NCBI GenBank assembly: GCA_040285825.1
Contig: JAUPSS010000005.1
Coordinates: 1,116,001 to 1,180,000, forward strand
Reading direction: 5' to 3'
Source of the DNA: Eukaryota sp. TZLM1-RC
Lineage: Eukaryota; Metamonada: BaSk clade
Length of the DNA stretch: 64,000 bases
Position numbers and translations under genes: made by a program. Shown here piece after piece: positions 31,743 to 41,726 of this stretch; position 1 is the first letter of the stretch; the number at the start of each line of letters is the position of its first letter. The notes under the pieces were generated by a model. It saw only the letters and a program-made list of their open reading frames with translations, ran no database searches and was not told the DNA's origin.

Positions 31743-33330
31743 GTCTAATAAGTAATTCAATAGAGTTCACTTATGGAGCATGGAGATTAATTTCAATTGT
31801 TTTTTTCTCAATATACGGAAACTAGAATATTTCAAATTTATACATATTACCATTGTGACCAATGCTATTTTGAAAACGCAACAGATTATTCCAATAAATT
31901 TTGTTTTTGACATTTGATTGAAAATATTTTGCAAATCAGTCTCATTTATATTATATTCTATGTGCTCGTTCTACAGTTCACAACTGACACAACTGATTGC
32001 TCGGCTTATTGAATGAATTTTTGGATAAAATCAAACAAGCCACCAAGCACATAGACCATGCTCATACAGAAGACTCCAAGTTGTATAAAAGAAACTTTAC
32101 AGTAATTACTCAAATGAACATCCACACAAACAAGTCCTGAAGAGTGACTTCTTGTTTCGATGAGGCGTAGCGAATGGGTGCTCTTTTATGGTATAATTAA
32201 TGATTGATTTTTAGTCATATGCGTCCAGGATGGGGGGGGGGGCTATTTGACATAGTCCAATATATCAGGTAGCTTGACTTAAACAAATTCTGCATAACAT
32301 GGTCGAATAAATGTTAGTTTTCATTAGTGAATTTGAACTTAGCTTATAACAACCATCTATCTCATGAAATTACAACGTTTTCCGTCTATTTGTTCATGAC
32401 AAGCATTTGAAAACCACCAAAAACAATGTGATTCGTCTTGAACAGTTGGTGAAAATTGCAAAACCTTACACATCCTATCACATTATTCAAACGTGGTAAT
32501 GTGACTTTTGATTTCCAAGAATACTTGAATCTTACAAAGAACAATAACAATGCTTCTATTTGAACAATTGTCAGGACGATACATTAATTATTGATCGATC
32601 TTTTCTTCTGTAGTGACGCCTTTGGAGTTAGTGCAACTAAATAAGAAAAATATGACGTTTATATCAAAAAACATTAAGAAACCCTAAAATTGACTATCAC
32701 TTCATTATTTTATTATTTATTTATTTACTTTTTTATTTATTTATTTACTTTTTTATTTACTTTTATATTTACTTTTATATTTACTTTTTTATTTACTTTT
32801 TTATTTTTCCACACTGTTTTGAGTATTTCATTTCAGTTGTTGGGAAATGGGGCACCATGATGACGTGGTTTGCATTCATAATCTGTTCAAAACACAATGC
32901 AGATTAACTAAAAATTGTGTGAGAAAGGTAATGAGAACATCTGTTCAAGTGGCAAAATGTCAGAACGAAGAGAGTGATCTGTTCTGAATCACAAAGTACA
33001 GGAGAACCAACAAGACAAGTAAAGTATAATTGAATCAAGTTCAAATTTAGAAAGCAAACAGCTGTCCAAACAGTGAAGAAAAATCTTCCAAAGGAAGAAA
33101 AGAATTTGTGGAAAGACCGCAAACAATTCATTCATCAATAACATTGAAGTGGGAGGGTCATCATCTGAGAATCATTGGTCTAATGAAACAACAACTGTTC
33201 CAAGCTTTAAGAAAATCACTTGCTCAACTTACTTCCAGTAAAATGTATCCATCCAGACAAAGGGAAATAAAAGTTTACATCGTTGCAATAAGAATGGAAA
33301 TTTGGTAAGAAGGATGAAATTTCAAATTTG
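31743..33330. other. Non-coding stretch between a gene and its partial duplicate
   Basis: No gene supported. It includes a run of eleven G at 32232-32242, striking in AT-rich DNA, and a low-complexity tandem tract (next entry). Decayed copies of the upstream gene's coiled-coil part might lie in 32900-33300, but I cannot align them convincingly. Confidence 0.45.
32700..32815. repeat. TTATTTAC-type simple repeat
   Basis: Tandem variants of TTATTTATTTAC(T)nTT run for over 100 bases. Confidence 0.9.
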
Positions 33331-33333
33331 AAA

Positions 33334-33780
33334 ATGATGATCGCTGCTGAATTTTTCAACAAAAATTTCAATATGTCTGCACTACAGTTGAGTGAGGTGA
33401 GACACCATGACTCTCAACAAAAGTTATTCAAACAATTCCAAGGAAGAGTTCCTGCCTGTCTCCAACAAGAAAACATACCAATGCCTTACGCTTACCTTTA
33501 CAGTTCTGAACCAAAGCCTTCTCCTTCAAATCCAAGAAGCGGTGGTTGTACATATTGCCATAAAGGAGGCTCAAAAATATGGTGGACGCATGGTATTGAA
33601 GAGTGTAAACAACCAGGTTGTCATTGGTCAAAAGTGCCAGAAAAGCTGAGATTTTCAGAGGAAAAGGGTATTATAAAGAACAATATCGATGATAAACCTA
33701 CAACAAGCACTTCCACAAAGAAAAGGAGCAAGCGAGAAACAGAATGCGGTCAAAATGCTGTAAAACAAAAGAGAATTTAA
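33334..33780 (+). CDS. Truncated paralogue carrying the Cys-Trp module
   Basis: 148 residues from ATG 33334. The second half is plainly homologous to the end of the RING/coiled-coil protein at 29667-31742: SSEPKPSPSNPRSGGCTYC against SSEPRPSPSNPRDGGCKYC, and IWWTHGIEECKQPGCHWSKV against MWWTHCIEQCKQPGCHRSKV. The same KLRFSEEKG block and a basic tail follow. The first half has no match I can see to the parent. It may be an expressed short protein or a tandem-duplication remnant. The coding-type pattern of differences (mostly conservative) suggests the module has been under selection. Confidence 0.65.
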   Translation: MMIAAEFFNKNFNMSALQLSEVRHHDSQQKLFKQFQGRVPACLQQENIPMPYAYLYSSEPKPSPSNPRSGGCTYCHKGGSKIWWTHGIEECKQPGCHWSKVPEKLRFSEEKGIIKNNIDDKPTTSTSTKKRSKRETECGQNAVKQKRI

Positions 33781-34085
33781 TTAATAACTGGATTAAAAAT
33801 TAAGTAATCGATAAATACGAAAGTGAACATTTATAAAATATTTGCCATTTGCACCCCCAGATTTCTTCTATTGCAAAAAGGACAAACATAATGGATTGAT
33901 CAAACAATAGGAATTCAATGAATTCATAAAGATGAGATTTGGCCATAATTATTGCAAATTAGTTTTGTTTAGCAACATTAGAAGCCATTCACGCGAAGTC
34001 ATGATCCATCAATTACTAGCACCAAATATTTGCGTTATCAGACGAAGTGGCCATTGTTTGATAATTCGAACGAAACACTTTACTA

Positions 34086-34725
34086 TGAATGAACGACTGA
34101 AGAGCTTGAAGCCATTGTCTCCATCTACCCTGACCATGCAGTCATTGAACCTCATCTCCCCAATGGTCTTCAACTCACCACTCCTCACCTCAAGGCTTCC
34201 ATAACTCTGTGTGAGTCTGCTCAGACCTTCACTTTATCAGTACATCCTCCATCACTGATCAACACTGTTGTCAATGACGTTTATCTATCTCCACAACACA
34301 ACACATCTAATTTGTTCGACCTCTGCACTGCCCTCATCACCTACATTCCTTCTCAACAGTCTGAGTATCCAACAATCAAACGAACTCTACTTCAATTTCA
34401 CCATATTAAGAGCAAGAAGAAAAAGACAAAGATTCACACCTGGGCAAAAGAACTCAACATTATTGGGGGTTTTTTCCATTTTAAAACACTTTATTACATT
34501 ATAGCTCAAGGTACTGATTCCAATGTGGATCTTTTTGTTAGTAATCTACGATCACTTTCATGGCAGTATATGAAGGTAATTGGTAGTAAAGATGATGTCC
34601 GATCGATCGGGTGTGCTGTTGATGGGTTTGTAGAAATGCACTTTAACGATGGTCAAGCATTTGAATCTTTAATGCAAAGTTATTGGGATCAAAATTGGAA
34701 CTTGAATATTGTTTGTGGGGAGTAA
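34086..34725 (+). pseudogene. RWD-domain protein (RWDD2-like) with a one-base frame break
   Basis: ATG 34086 reads MNERLK, and a one-base shift near 34101-34104 continues it as ELEAIVSIYPDHAVIEPHL, which is a typical RWD-domain start. The open frame then runs to TAA 34723-34725. After the RWD domain (about residues 1-115) the C-terminus has KIHTWAKELNIIGGFFHFK, an acidic VDLFVSNLRSLSWQYMKVI block and a final strand, as in RWDD2/DUF1115 proteins of unknown biochemical role. The body lacks other breaks. Either the single indel is a sequencing error or recent mutation, or an upstream exon supplies the start in the correct frame. Confidence 0.7.
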
Positions 34726-35485
34726 AGGAAGGTTTAGTTTGTGTTTTTTAGATATACTTTCTAATATATTTGCATTGATAATTGAACAGGAATCATTTCA
34801 GCTAGCACATTAGAAGTTATAATTTGAATTTGCTTTTTAACAAAAACACCTGCTGCTTAAAGTATTTGAAAGCACCGCACTTTTTGATTTAAATGTACTA
34901 ATATTAGCTTGATTTCAACAGATTTCAACAGACTGCTGCTCACTCCTCACTGTACAGGGACGAACAAAGAGTGTAGCATTAGTGATGTCCGATCGATCGG
35001 GCACGCTTGAAGTTTGGGTTCAACTGTGATACTAACATGGCTCAAAGCATAATTGATGAGCAATAGAAATTTTAAATTTATTGAATTAAAAGAACTTGTT
35101 ACTAAAAAGCCTTAATGAGAAACCTTATCTTCAACAGTTAGTAAATATTTGTAACAAAAACTACTCGACTTAATGCTCTAATTATTATTTCTAAAATAGA
35201 AAACTTAATTACTAAATTTCCAAAACTAAAGCTATTTCAACTTCACCCACTAGTTGTTCTACTGGCCAGAACCTCAATCAAATATTCTCTGTTCAATGAA
35301 CAATTTCGCTACAAATCGATAATCGTCACGACATCTATTGATGGAAAGACTCAATGCAGATCCTCGACCTTTAAAATCAACAGCAGACTGCATTGTAGGC
35401 TGAAATAGATCTACTGATTAAGAAATGTTTCAATGGTTACTTCTTTTTCTTTAAATTCCTGAATAGATTAAGAACTGTGTTATAA
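34726..35485. other. Intergenic, no supported gene
   Basis: It contains a second copy of the 17-mer ATGTCCGATCGATCGGG (about 34983-35000), which also occurs inside the RWD gene at about 34595-34612. It is otherwise featureless. Confidence 0.45.
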
Positions 35486-37234
35486 TCACATCAGAATTTG
35501 ATCACCATACTTAGCTTTAAGTTCAATTTCTTTTTCTTCTGTATAATTATTATAATAAAGCCACAATGCAAGCCTTGATTTTCTCTTTGAAGCCTTACCA
35601 AAAGGCCAAAAGGAATAAAACCTAGAATTTGCAAACAATGATTGAGCCAAAGCTTCAGCACCATGATCATCAATATTGTTGGTTCTCAAGTCAAGTACTT
35701 CAATGTTACTGTTAACCTTTAAAGCTTTACTCAAAGCAAAGGCTCCAACATTGTTACATTTAGTATTACGAAGACTCAACTTGACCACTGAACGGTTTGA
35801 TTGCAGTGTTTTAGCAAGGCATTGAATACCTTTGTCACCAATAGGGTTTCCATCTAATAAAAACTCTTTTAAGGTAGAATTGACTGCCAAAGCATCAGCC
35901 AAAGCTTTACAACCAATATGGGTGATGTTGTGCTTATCAAGACTAAGCACTTTTAGTCTAGAATTAATCTTTAAGGCTTGAGCGAGTGCGATCGCACCCA
36001 TGTCATTCATATAGTTGTCTACAAAAAAAAGTTGTTTGATTTGCTGATTTTCTTCAAGACTACCAGCAATTGAAACAACTTGATCATCATTGAGCTTCTG
36101 ATGATACAACTCTACCACATTTTCTTCATCGTCGAGAGCTTTTTTGAATGGTTTTGGCAATATATCATTATTCGAACATAATTCAACTTCCGAATTTTGG
36201 CAAACTACTACAAAATTTCTTTCAAGATATTCAATTCTAGCTTGATGTTCAGTAGTTTGTTTGTTTATTTGCTTGATTGTTTTAATTAAACCTTGTTTTT
36301 CATTTGATGAATCAATTAAATTCTGTTCTTGTTGTTGATTAATTTGAATTAATTCTTGGTTTTCAGTATTTATTCTTTGTATTTCTTCATCCTTTTCCCT
36401 ACATTTAAAACAATGATTTTGGTCAATATTTAAGTTTAAACCATCAATATTAACAGAATTTTCCAAATCATTCAAAATTTCAATGATTTGGTCAACATTT
36501 GGCCTGTCTGATGGGTCAACAAACATACAATCACTAATCAAATTTTTCAAAATTTGGGGAGTTTCTGGATCAAAATTTAGAATTGTACCCCTAAATTTTG
36601 CACCAATGAGGCCATTGTGGCTTAATCCTTCAAAAGCCATATTATCAGTAAGTAATTCATAAAGAATTACCCCAATTGAATATAAATCACCAGCAGTTGT
36701 GACTTCTCCATCAAAAGCTTCAAACGCTGCATATTTGGGGGTGAAGGTAGCTGAGGTGGAATTTTGAGTGGTATTAGCAATTACTTTTGAAGTGCCAAAG
36801 TCTGCAATTCTTAGTTGGCCATTAACTAAAAGAATGTTCTCAGGCTTCAGGTCTCCATGGATGACTGATTTAGAATGCAAAATCTTGATTGCAGAGCATA
36901 GATCCTTGGCTAGTCGGGGGGTTTCACATAATAGGGGAGATGGTACAGAAAGGGAGGAAGTGGCGCGTTCCATGATGATGCCGATCTGCTCGTCAAATTA
37001 AGCAATGCCAAAAACACGGAGGGTGGCAGGGCTGTTGAGGAACGAAAGGAAGTTGATCTCTTTCTTCAGTTGCTTCTTTCCTTCTTCGGAGAGGGAGACC
37101 ATTTTGACAGCTACATCGAGGGAAAACCAGCGGGCGGCAAAGACGGAAGCAAAGCCTCCTTCGCCGATTTTCTCGCCAAGTTGGATGTCAGAGGCATTGA
37201 TCTCAGAGCAAGAGGGATCGTGGGATGAGGCCAT
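35486..37234 (-). pseudogene. Protein kinase - leucine-rich-repeat gene with one in-frame TAA
   Basis: From ATG 37234 the minus strand encodes a Ser/Thr-type kinase: GEGGFASVF (glycine loop), VAVKMV (Lys), HGDLKPENIL (catalytic loop, HGD variant), ADFGTSK and a YSIGVILYELLT helix. A coiled coil (about residues 190-250) and RNI-type LRRs follow (LKVLSLDKHNI, LKEFLLDGNPIGDKG, IEVLDLRTNNIDDHG). The only break is TAA at 36998-37000, between RVFGIA and FDEQIGIIMERA. Both flanks are in the same frame and together form the expected hinge region. Without that codon it would be a 581-residue signalling protein. See the findings for interpretations. Confidence 0.82.
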
Positions 37235-38060
37235 ACAGGTGTGGATGGCCGATCTATGAATGTGTCAGATGTTTCATTCTCCGATCATATCACAGTCTAC
37301 ATCGTTCAAAAAGACATTTATATCAATCTCACTATTTGCAATGTACCTGCCTTCTTCAAAAATAGAATAATTAAATTTAAAATATTGAGTAAAACGCTTA
37401 GTAATCTATATTACTCATTTTTCTTAATTTTTTTTCATTTCTTACTTTTTTTGATTTCTTACTTTTTTTGATTTCTTACTTTTTTTCATTTCTTTTTTTC
37501 ATTTCTTACTTTTTTTCATTTCTTACTTTTAATTAATTTTAATTACTTTTTTTCATTTTTGATGTTTCTGCCATGACATTTACTCTCTCTGGCAAACTCT
37601 TATATTGTTATAATCATAAAGACTTTTCTGTTAATGTTGTTGTAAAAACATTATTGTTTATCACAATGATGTTTTTATACAAAGAAGGAAATTAAATCCT
37701 GAATTTTTACAAAAACGCTACGATAACGAACGCATCTACAAGGCAATCACATACTCAAAATCGTAATATAATCTGTTGAGGAAATCTTGAATCAATAAAA
37801 TTCGTCCAATTATTTCTGATTTAATTTGATTAATTGTTGTGTTTCTATAACAAAAGCCATGTCAATAACAAAAACTGTAGCTTGTGAGTTTCAGATTGAT
37901 TTGCTCATTTTTCGGAGTAAATCAAATCGCTATTGACGCATTTTATAGGTAGCATTCATTACCATAAATAATTATGAAAAAGGTTTGCTCGCAGAATAAT
38001 TAGCTAAATAATTAATTAAATCTCTATTTATTCCCTGTTATGTACATTCAATCAATCAAA
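37235..38060. other. Intergenic with T-rich simple repeat
   Basis: Tandem variants of TTTCTTACTTTTTTT(G/C)A run from about 37425 to 37560. No gene is seen between the convergently and divergently placed neighbours. Confidence 0.6.
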
Positions 38061-39809
38061 TCAACCCTTAATCTTCTTTTTAAACCTCACCAAAGACATC
38101 CTCTCCCCAAAACTTAATGTATGTAATGTCTCAGTCAAATTGCTGCTAAATGGAGAAACAGTTAAAATCATCAACAACTTTGCTGAGCCCCTTATGTATT
38201 CACTTAGTACAAAAGTTAATTTACTATTTCTGTAAGGAATATGGCCGCTTTCATTCCTCGCAGCGTGTAACACATCCCCCAAGGACGATAACGACTTATT
38301 AATACAAGATCCTTCTCTTTTGCCTACTTTATCAGTATTTGACTTGCTCAAAGACTCTGAACCACCTAAATCACCAATTAAAAGCTTCGTTCCATTTGGT
38401 AATTCAAATATGAACAAACAATGTGATCTGGAAGATTGGGTATTAAGCCCCGTAGATGCTGATTTTCTATAAGAAATAGCCTTTGAAACAAGTTCCAGAC
38501 CCTCGGCTGAATTAGTAACTTTGTGGGTTGATAGTCCGTTGATAACAACTTTATCATTTTTCCCAGCTTGAACATAGACTTGTTTTCTTGAAGGTAAGGA
38601 TAGTAAATCAAAAACGTCTTCATTATAGATTTCCAATACTGAAATATTGATTTCTTGAGATTTCTGTTGTTCTTTTTGATACTCAAATATAAAGTCAAAT
38701 GCATACTGTACGATACCAATTTGTTTTTCATTTCCTAACACAGTAAAAGTTTTTCCACTTCCAGATTGTCCATAACAACAGACTGCACTATTAAAGCCAT
38801 CAACAAATGACCTCAGCATTGGAGTAACTTCATCAAAAACTGTTTGTTGCGGTTCTTGACCACTAACTACTCTTTCAAAGGAAAATTGTTTATAGCTAAC
38901 CTCATCTTGGTTAGAGCGATGCGTCTTCTTTGGAGCTGCGACAATGATACTACCATCTTCAACCTTAACCCCAATCTTAGGGTTAGGGTTAGGGTTAGTG
39001 AGGACAGGGCGGACCCTGGCCAAGACCCTTATTGAGCCTTTGAGAGTTTGGAGCTCATCATGGACTAGTCTTCGTCGTTCTTGTTCAATTGATAAAAGTC
39101 TACAAAGTCTTTCGTTTTCTGACCCTAATGACGTCATAAATGACTGGCAGATTGATGGAAAAGTGTTGAATTGGGAATTAATTGAATGAATTTGATTTGT
39201 AAAATACTTTTGAAGATCCACTATTTCAGATCGCACCCCACAATGATCACGTTTGATTGACTCCAAAGAGGTCAAAAATGGTGTCAAGTCAACTAAAGTC
39301 TCCTGTTTAGGGTCAGGGTTGGGGTTTTTAACTGGTATTTCGACTCCTATTGATTGTAATAAATTTGAATCTTTTTCTGAAAGTTCTTGATCATCATTAA
39401 TTACTTGTATTAATTTGAAAACTAATTCTTTAATTAATTCCAGTTGAGAATTTGTTTCAGTACAATGAGGGCAATTTTCTGGTGTTTTCTTTGGATTTCT
39501 TGCTGATTCCTGGTGTTTTTGACCTTCACTTTGGGCCTTTTTGAGAAGTTGTTTTGTTTTCTTTAGCTGTAGCTCAAGTTCTCTCTTCTGTTCGGTGAGT
39601 AGTTGAACCTGGTTGTTCGTAAACTCAAGGTTAGAGTTTGCACGACGAAGGGCATCTGCAAGGTTGTCTAAAACGGGAGGAGCGGGAAAATCATCTTGTG
39701 GAAGGGATAAGGGTTCTTCCAAGCAACTACGAGCACGTTTTCGCCAATCAGGGGTGAGAGGAGATCCAACACGTCTCTTACCAGTATCAAAAGTTGTAGG
39801 ATCGGTCAT
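38061..39809 (-). CDS. Kinesin-14 (C-terminal motor)
   Basis: 582 residues from ATG 39809; a longer frame upstream uses a GTG and is unlikely. The N-terminus is basic (KRRVGSPLTPDWRKRAR). Residues about 50-110 are coiled coil. The neck RRRLVHDELQTLKGSIRV directly before the motor is the kinesin-14 signature, placing the motor at the C-terminus. Motor motifs are GQSGSGKT (P-loop), NTQSSRSH (switch I), IGDLGGSES (switch II, with DLGG for the usual DLAG) and IPYRNSKLT. Minus-end-directed motors of this class organise spindle poles. A loop early in the motor contains TNPNPNP, encoded by a perfect TTAGGG-type tract (38978-38999), an insertion relative to the family. A second linker (NPNPDP) is near 39310. 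Confidence 0.95.
   Translation of the reverse strand: MTDPTTFDTGKRRVGSPLTPDWRKRARSCLEEPLSLPQDDFPAPPVLDNLADALRRANSNLEFTNNQVQLLTEQKRELELQLKKTKQLLKKAQSEGQKHQESARNPKKTPENCPHCTETNSQLELIKELVFKLIQVINDDQELSEKDSNLLQSIGVEIPVKNPNPDPKQETLVDLTPFLTSLESIKRDHCGVRSEIVDLQKYFTNQIHSINSQFNTFPSICQSFMTSLGSENERLCRLLSIEQERRRLVHDELQTLKGSIRVLARVRPVLTNPNPNPKIGVKVEDGSIIVAAPKKTHRSNQDEVSYKQFSFERVVSGQEPQQTVFDEVTPMLRSFVDGFNSAVCCYGQSGSGKTFTVLGNEKQIGIVQYAFDFIFEYQKEQQKSQEINISVLEIYNEDVFDLLSLPSRKQVYVQAGKNDKVVINGLSTHKVTNSAEGLELVSKAISYRKSASTGLNTQSSRSHCLFIFELPNGTKLLIGDLGGSESLSKSNTDKVGKREGSCINKSLSSLGDVLHAARNESGHIPYRNSKLTFVLSEYIRGSAKLLMILTVSPFSSNLTETLHTLSFGERMSLVRFKKKIKG
38978..38999. repeat. Perfect telomere-type tract inside the kinesin gene
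   Basis: Three and two-thirds units of TTAGGG on the plus strand, translated on the minus strand as alternating Asn and Pro within the motor domain. Confidence 0.95.
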
Positions 39810-40267
39810 GTGGAGAATATGATGAAGAAGTTGGATAGGATTGTTGGAGAGCAAGAGTTGATGTAAGAACTCAATTAGTCGAGTTCGTTGAATTATCACT
39901 AATGTATTTTAATCTTTTATTTGGCCATCTTAATTTCAATTCATGACAGAAACACATTTCGAATGGAAGTATATGTTATTGTAAGCATAATTGATTCTTA
40001 CACAACAACTTCAAGGAGAAAACAGGTAATCGCCCTTCGCCTGAAGTCCTTTATAGAATTTCACACTCATGTTACATGTTGGATAACATCAAATCACGTG
40101 TGATGATGTGGCGATAGTTTAAGTTTAGTATTTGTTTTTTAATAAATTTTTATTTGTAAATTTAATTTGTAATTTAATAAAGCTTTTCCTTTGGTCACTG
40201 CAGTGGAAACCAACACTCAATTGTTTGATATACCCGACCCAGGTCCATTTCTCTTTTTTAATATATA
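39810..40267. other. Intergenic, no supported gene
   Basis: Short frames only; a CACTGCAGTG palindrome lies near 40197-40206. Confidence 0.45.
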
Positions 40268-40836
40268 ATCAGGTTTGTCGGAAGATCAAGTGACTTTTAC
40301 GTTAATATTATATCACATATCTGGTGGAAGAACAAAAAAAGTTGAAAAGGCCCACAGAGCTTCTATATGTCTGACAAGAGGTGATCTAGTTGTTCCCGGT
40401 TTAAATGGTAGTTTTACTATTTTAGACCCCATGTCTATTGACCCTTGTAATTCTAACGAACATCTCATTAACTCAGATGTAAATAATCGTCTTCTTGCAG
40501 GCGAAAAATATAAAATTGCTAAATATGCGAAACCCATTTCCTCATTTAATGAAAGTTCTCATGCCCAATATAATTTATGTCTCTTTGTTTTTTCTGCTTG
40601 GATCTCTAGGTAAGGCTGCTATGGCTTTTCTTGAGGATTTTGTTGTAGTTGTAAAGGAAAGAACTGGAAGAATTTTCAATCGTGTTTACTGGCAAAGCAG
40701 GATTTTATTTTCTATTTTTAAGGGAATGGTAGAACTAATTTCTGATTCACTCTCTTCTTTTGGCAAATTTTGTGAATCTTTGGCAATTAATTGTTTTGAT
40801 GTAGGAGCGGCAGGTTTTGAGGATGTGGAGTTTTAA
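40268..40836 (+). pseudogene. Non-LTR retrotransposon C-terminus (copy 2)
   Basis: Homologous by eye to 29030-29546: SEDQVTF against SPDQTND, RGDLVVPGLNGSFTILD against RADLVAPGIDGVLNVVD, KYKIAKYAKPI against KKIKKYEEPL, and the shared ending VYWQSRILFSIFKGM...FEDVEF against FWLNRIVFCIFKSI...LEDIEF. A frame change near 40600 breaks it. The invariant Asp of the endonuclease-like core is kept, while the second acidic position reads ID instead of VD. Confidence 0.72.
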
Positions 40837-41087
40837 TTGTGTATTTTATGTTTTCATATTTCATGTTGACTGAATAAGAAAATATTATCCAAAAGTTGAA
40901 AAAAGAGCTTGTTAAATATAATCTGCATAATGATCAGGGAAAATTATGGAGTTCTATATACCCCAATTATTCAGCAAGCAAACAAAAATGCGAACCTTCG
41001 TAATAACAATAAGAAACTCAGTAATTCTAATTCGTTTTCCACAACATGCTCCTACTTTCTCTGTCTGCATACATTATATTTAAAAAG

Positions 41088-41270
41088 ATGACCCAGGAAT
41101 CAACTACTACTCGTAATAATCTTGATTCTTATGAGCTGAACCTAAGATTGTCCTATGTGGATTTACTCTATCAAATAGCGAAAGTAGAAAACTTGCCTTC
41201 TCAGCAAATAGAAGAAATCGTTATTTACAGAAATGAACTATTACAACGTTTATATTGTGATTCCTTTTAA
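41088..41270 (+). CDS. Small hypothetical protein
   Basis: 60 residues from ATG 41088 (MTQESTTTRNNLDSYELNL, then helical LSYVDLLYQIAKVE and IEEIVIYRNELLQRLY). The composition is like a real two-helix protein and the frame ends in TAA, but nothing identifies a family and it could be chance. Confidence 0.3.
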   Translation: MTQESTTTRNNLDSYELNLRLSYVDLLYQIAKVENLPSQQIEEIVIYRNELLQRLYCDSF

Positions 41271-41726
41271 ATTATACTAGATTTAATTTTTTTGAATACA
41301 GAATGATTTTGCTGGTGTTTCGAAATTGAACAAAACGATGACAGGGGGAGAAACTAAACACCAATTTGTGTGAATAGACCTTACGTTGTGGAAGATTTTT
41401 CCAGTGTTCATTGATATAGGCTTCATGAATGGGTGTGAATGAATTAGATGCGCCAAGATGTTTTTGCAAAACGGATATGGTAACATTCTGCTTTTATCTT
41501 TTGTTATGCCATCGCATGGTCAGTTCAAGAATAACTAACTTCCGTTCAGTGCTTCTTAGCTGGCGTGAACAAAACTCTAAAACTATAAAATATAAGAGTC
41601 CTTTTTGGACATGGTGAATATCAAGTTGAATTTTTGGACAATTGATATTTTACAGCATCAACATGTGTCAAATTGCATTTAGGGTTGCAAGATAAATTGA
41701 TTAATTGATGTGTTTCTCGACTTTAG
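41271..41726. other. Intergenic, no feature seen
   Basis: No supported frame. This is upstream of the membrane RCC1 gene. Confidence 0.4.

Noticed and set aside
36971-37010. A 27-nt in-frame intron removing the TAA from the kinase-LRR gene
   Set aside because: It would delete the conserved hinge residues RVFGIA and its length would be the only multiple of three; a nonsense change is simpler.
35486-37234. Reassignment of TAA (or TAG) to Gln
   Set aside because: Gamma-tubulin, kinesin, RCC1 and other genes end properly at TAA or TAG, and internal stops are rare and of different kinds.
38978-38999. Chromosome end or telomere
   Set aside because: The tract is only 22 bases, internal to an intact gene and flanked by ordinary coding sequence.
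39810-39899. 30-residue N-terminal extension of the kinesin
   Set aside because: It would need a GTG start; ATG 39809 gives a normal basic N-terminus.
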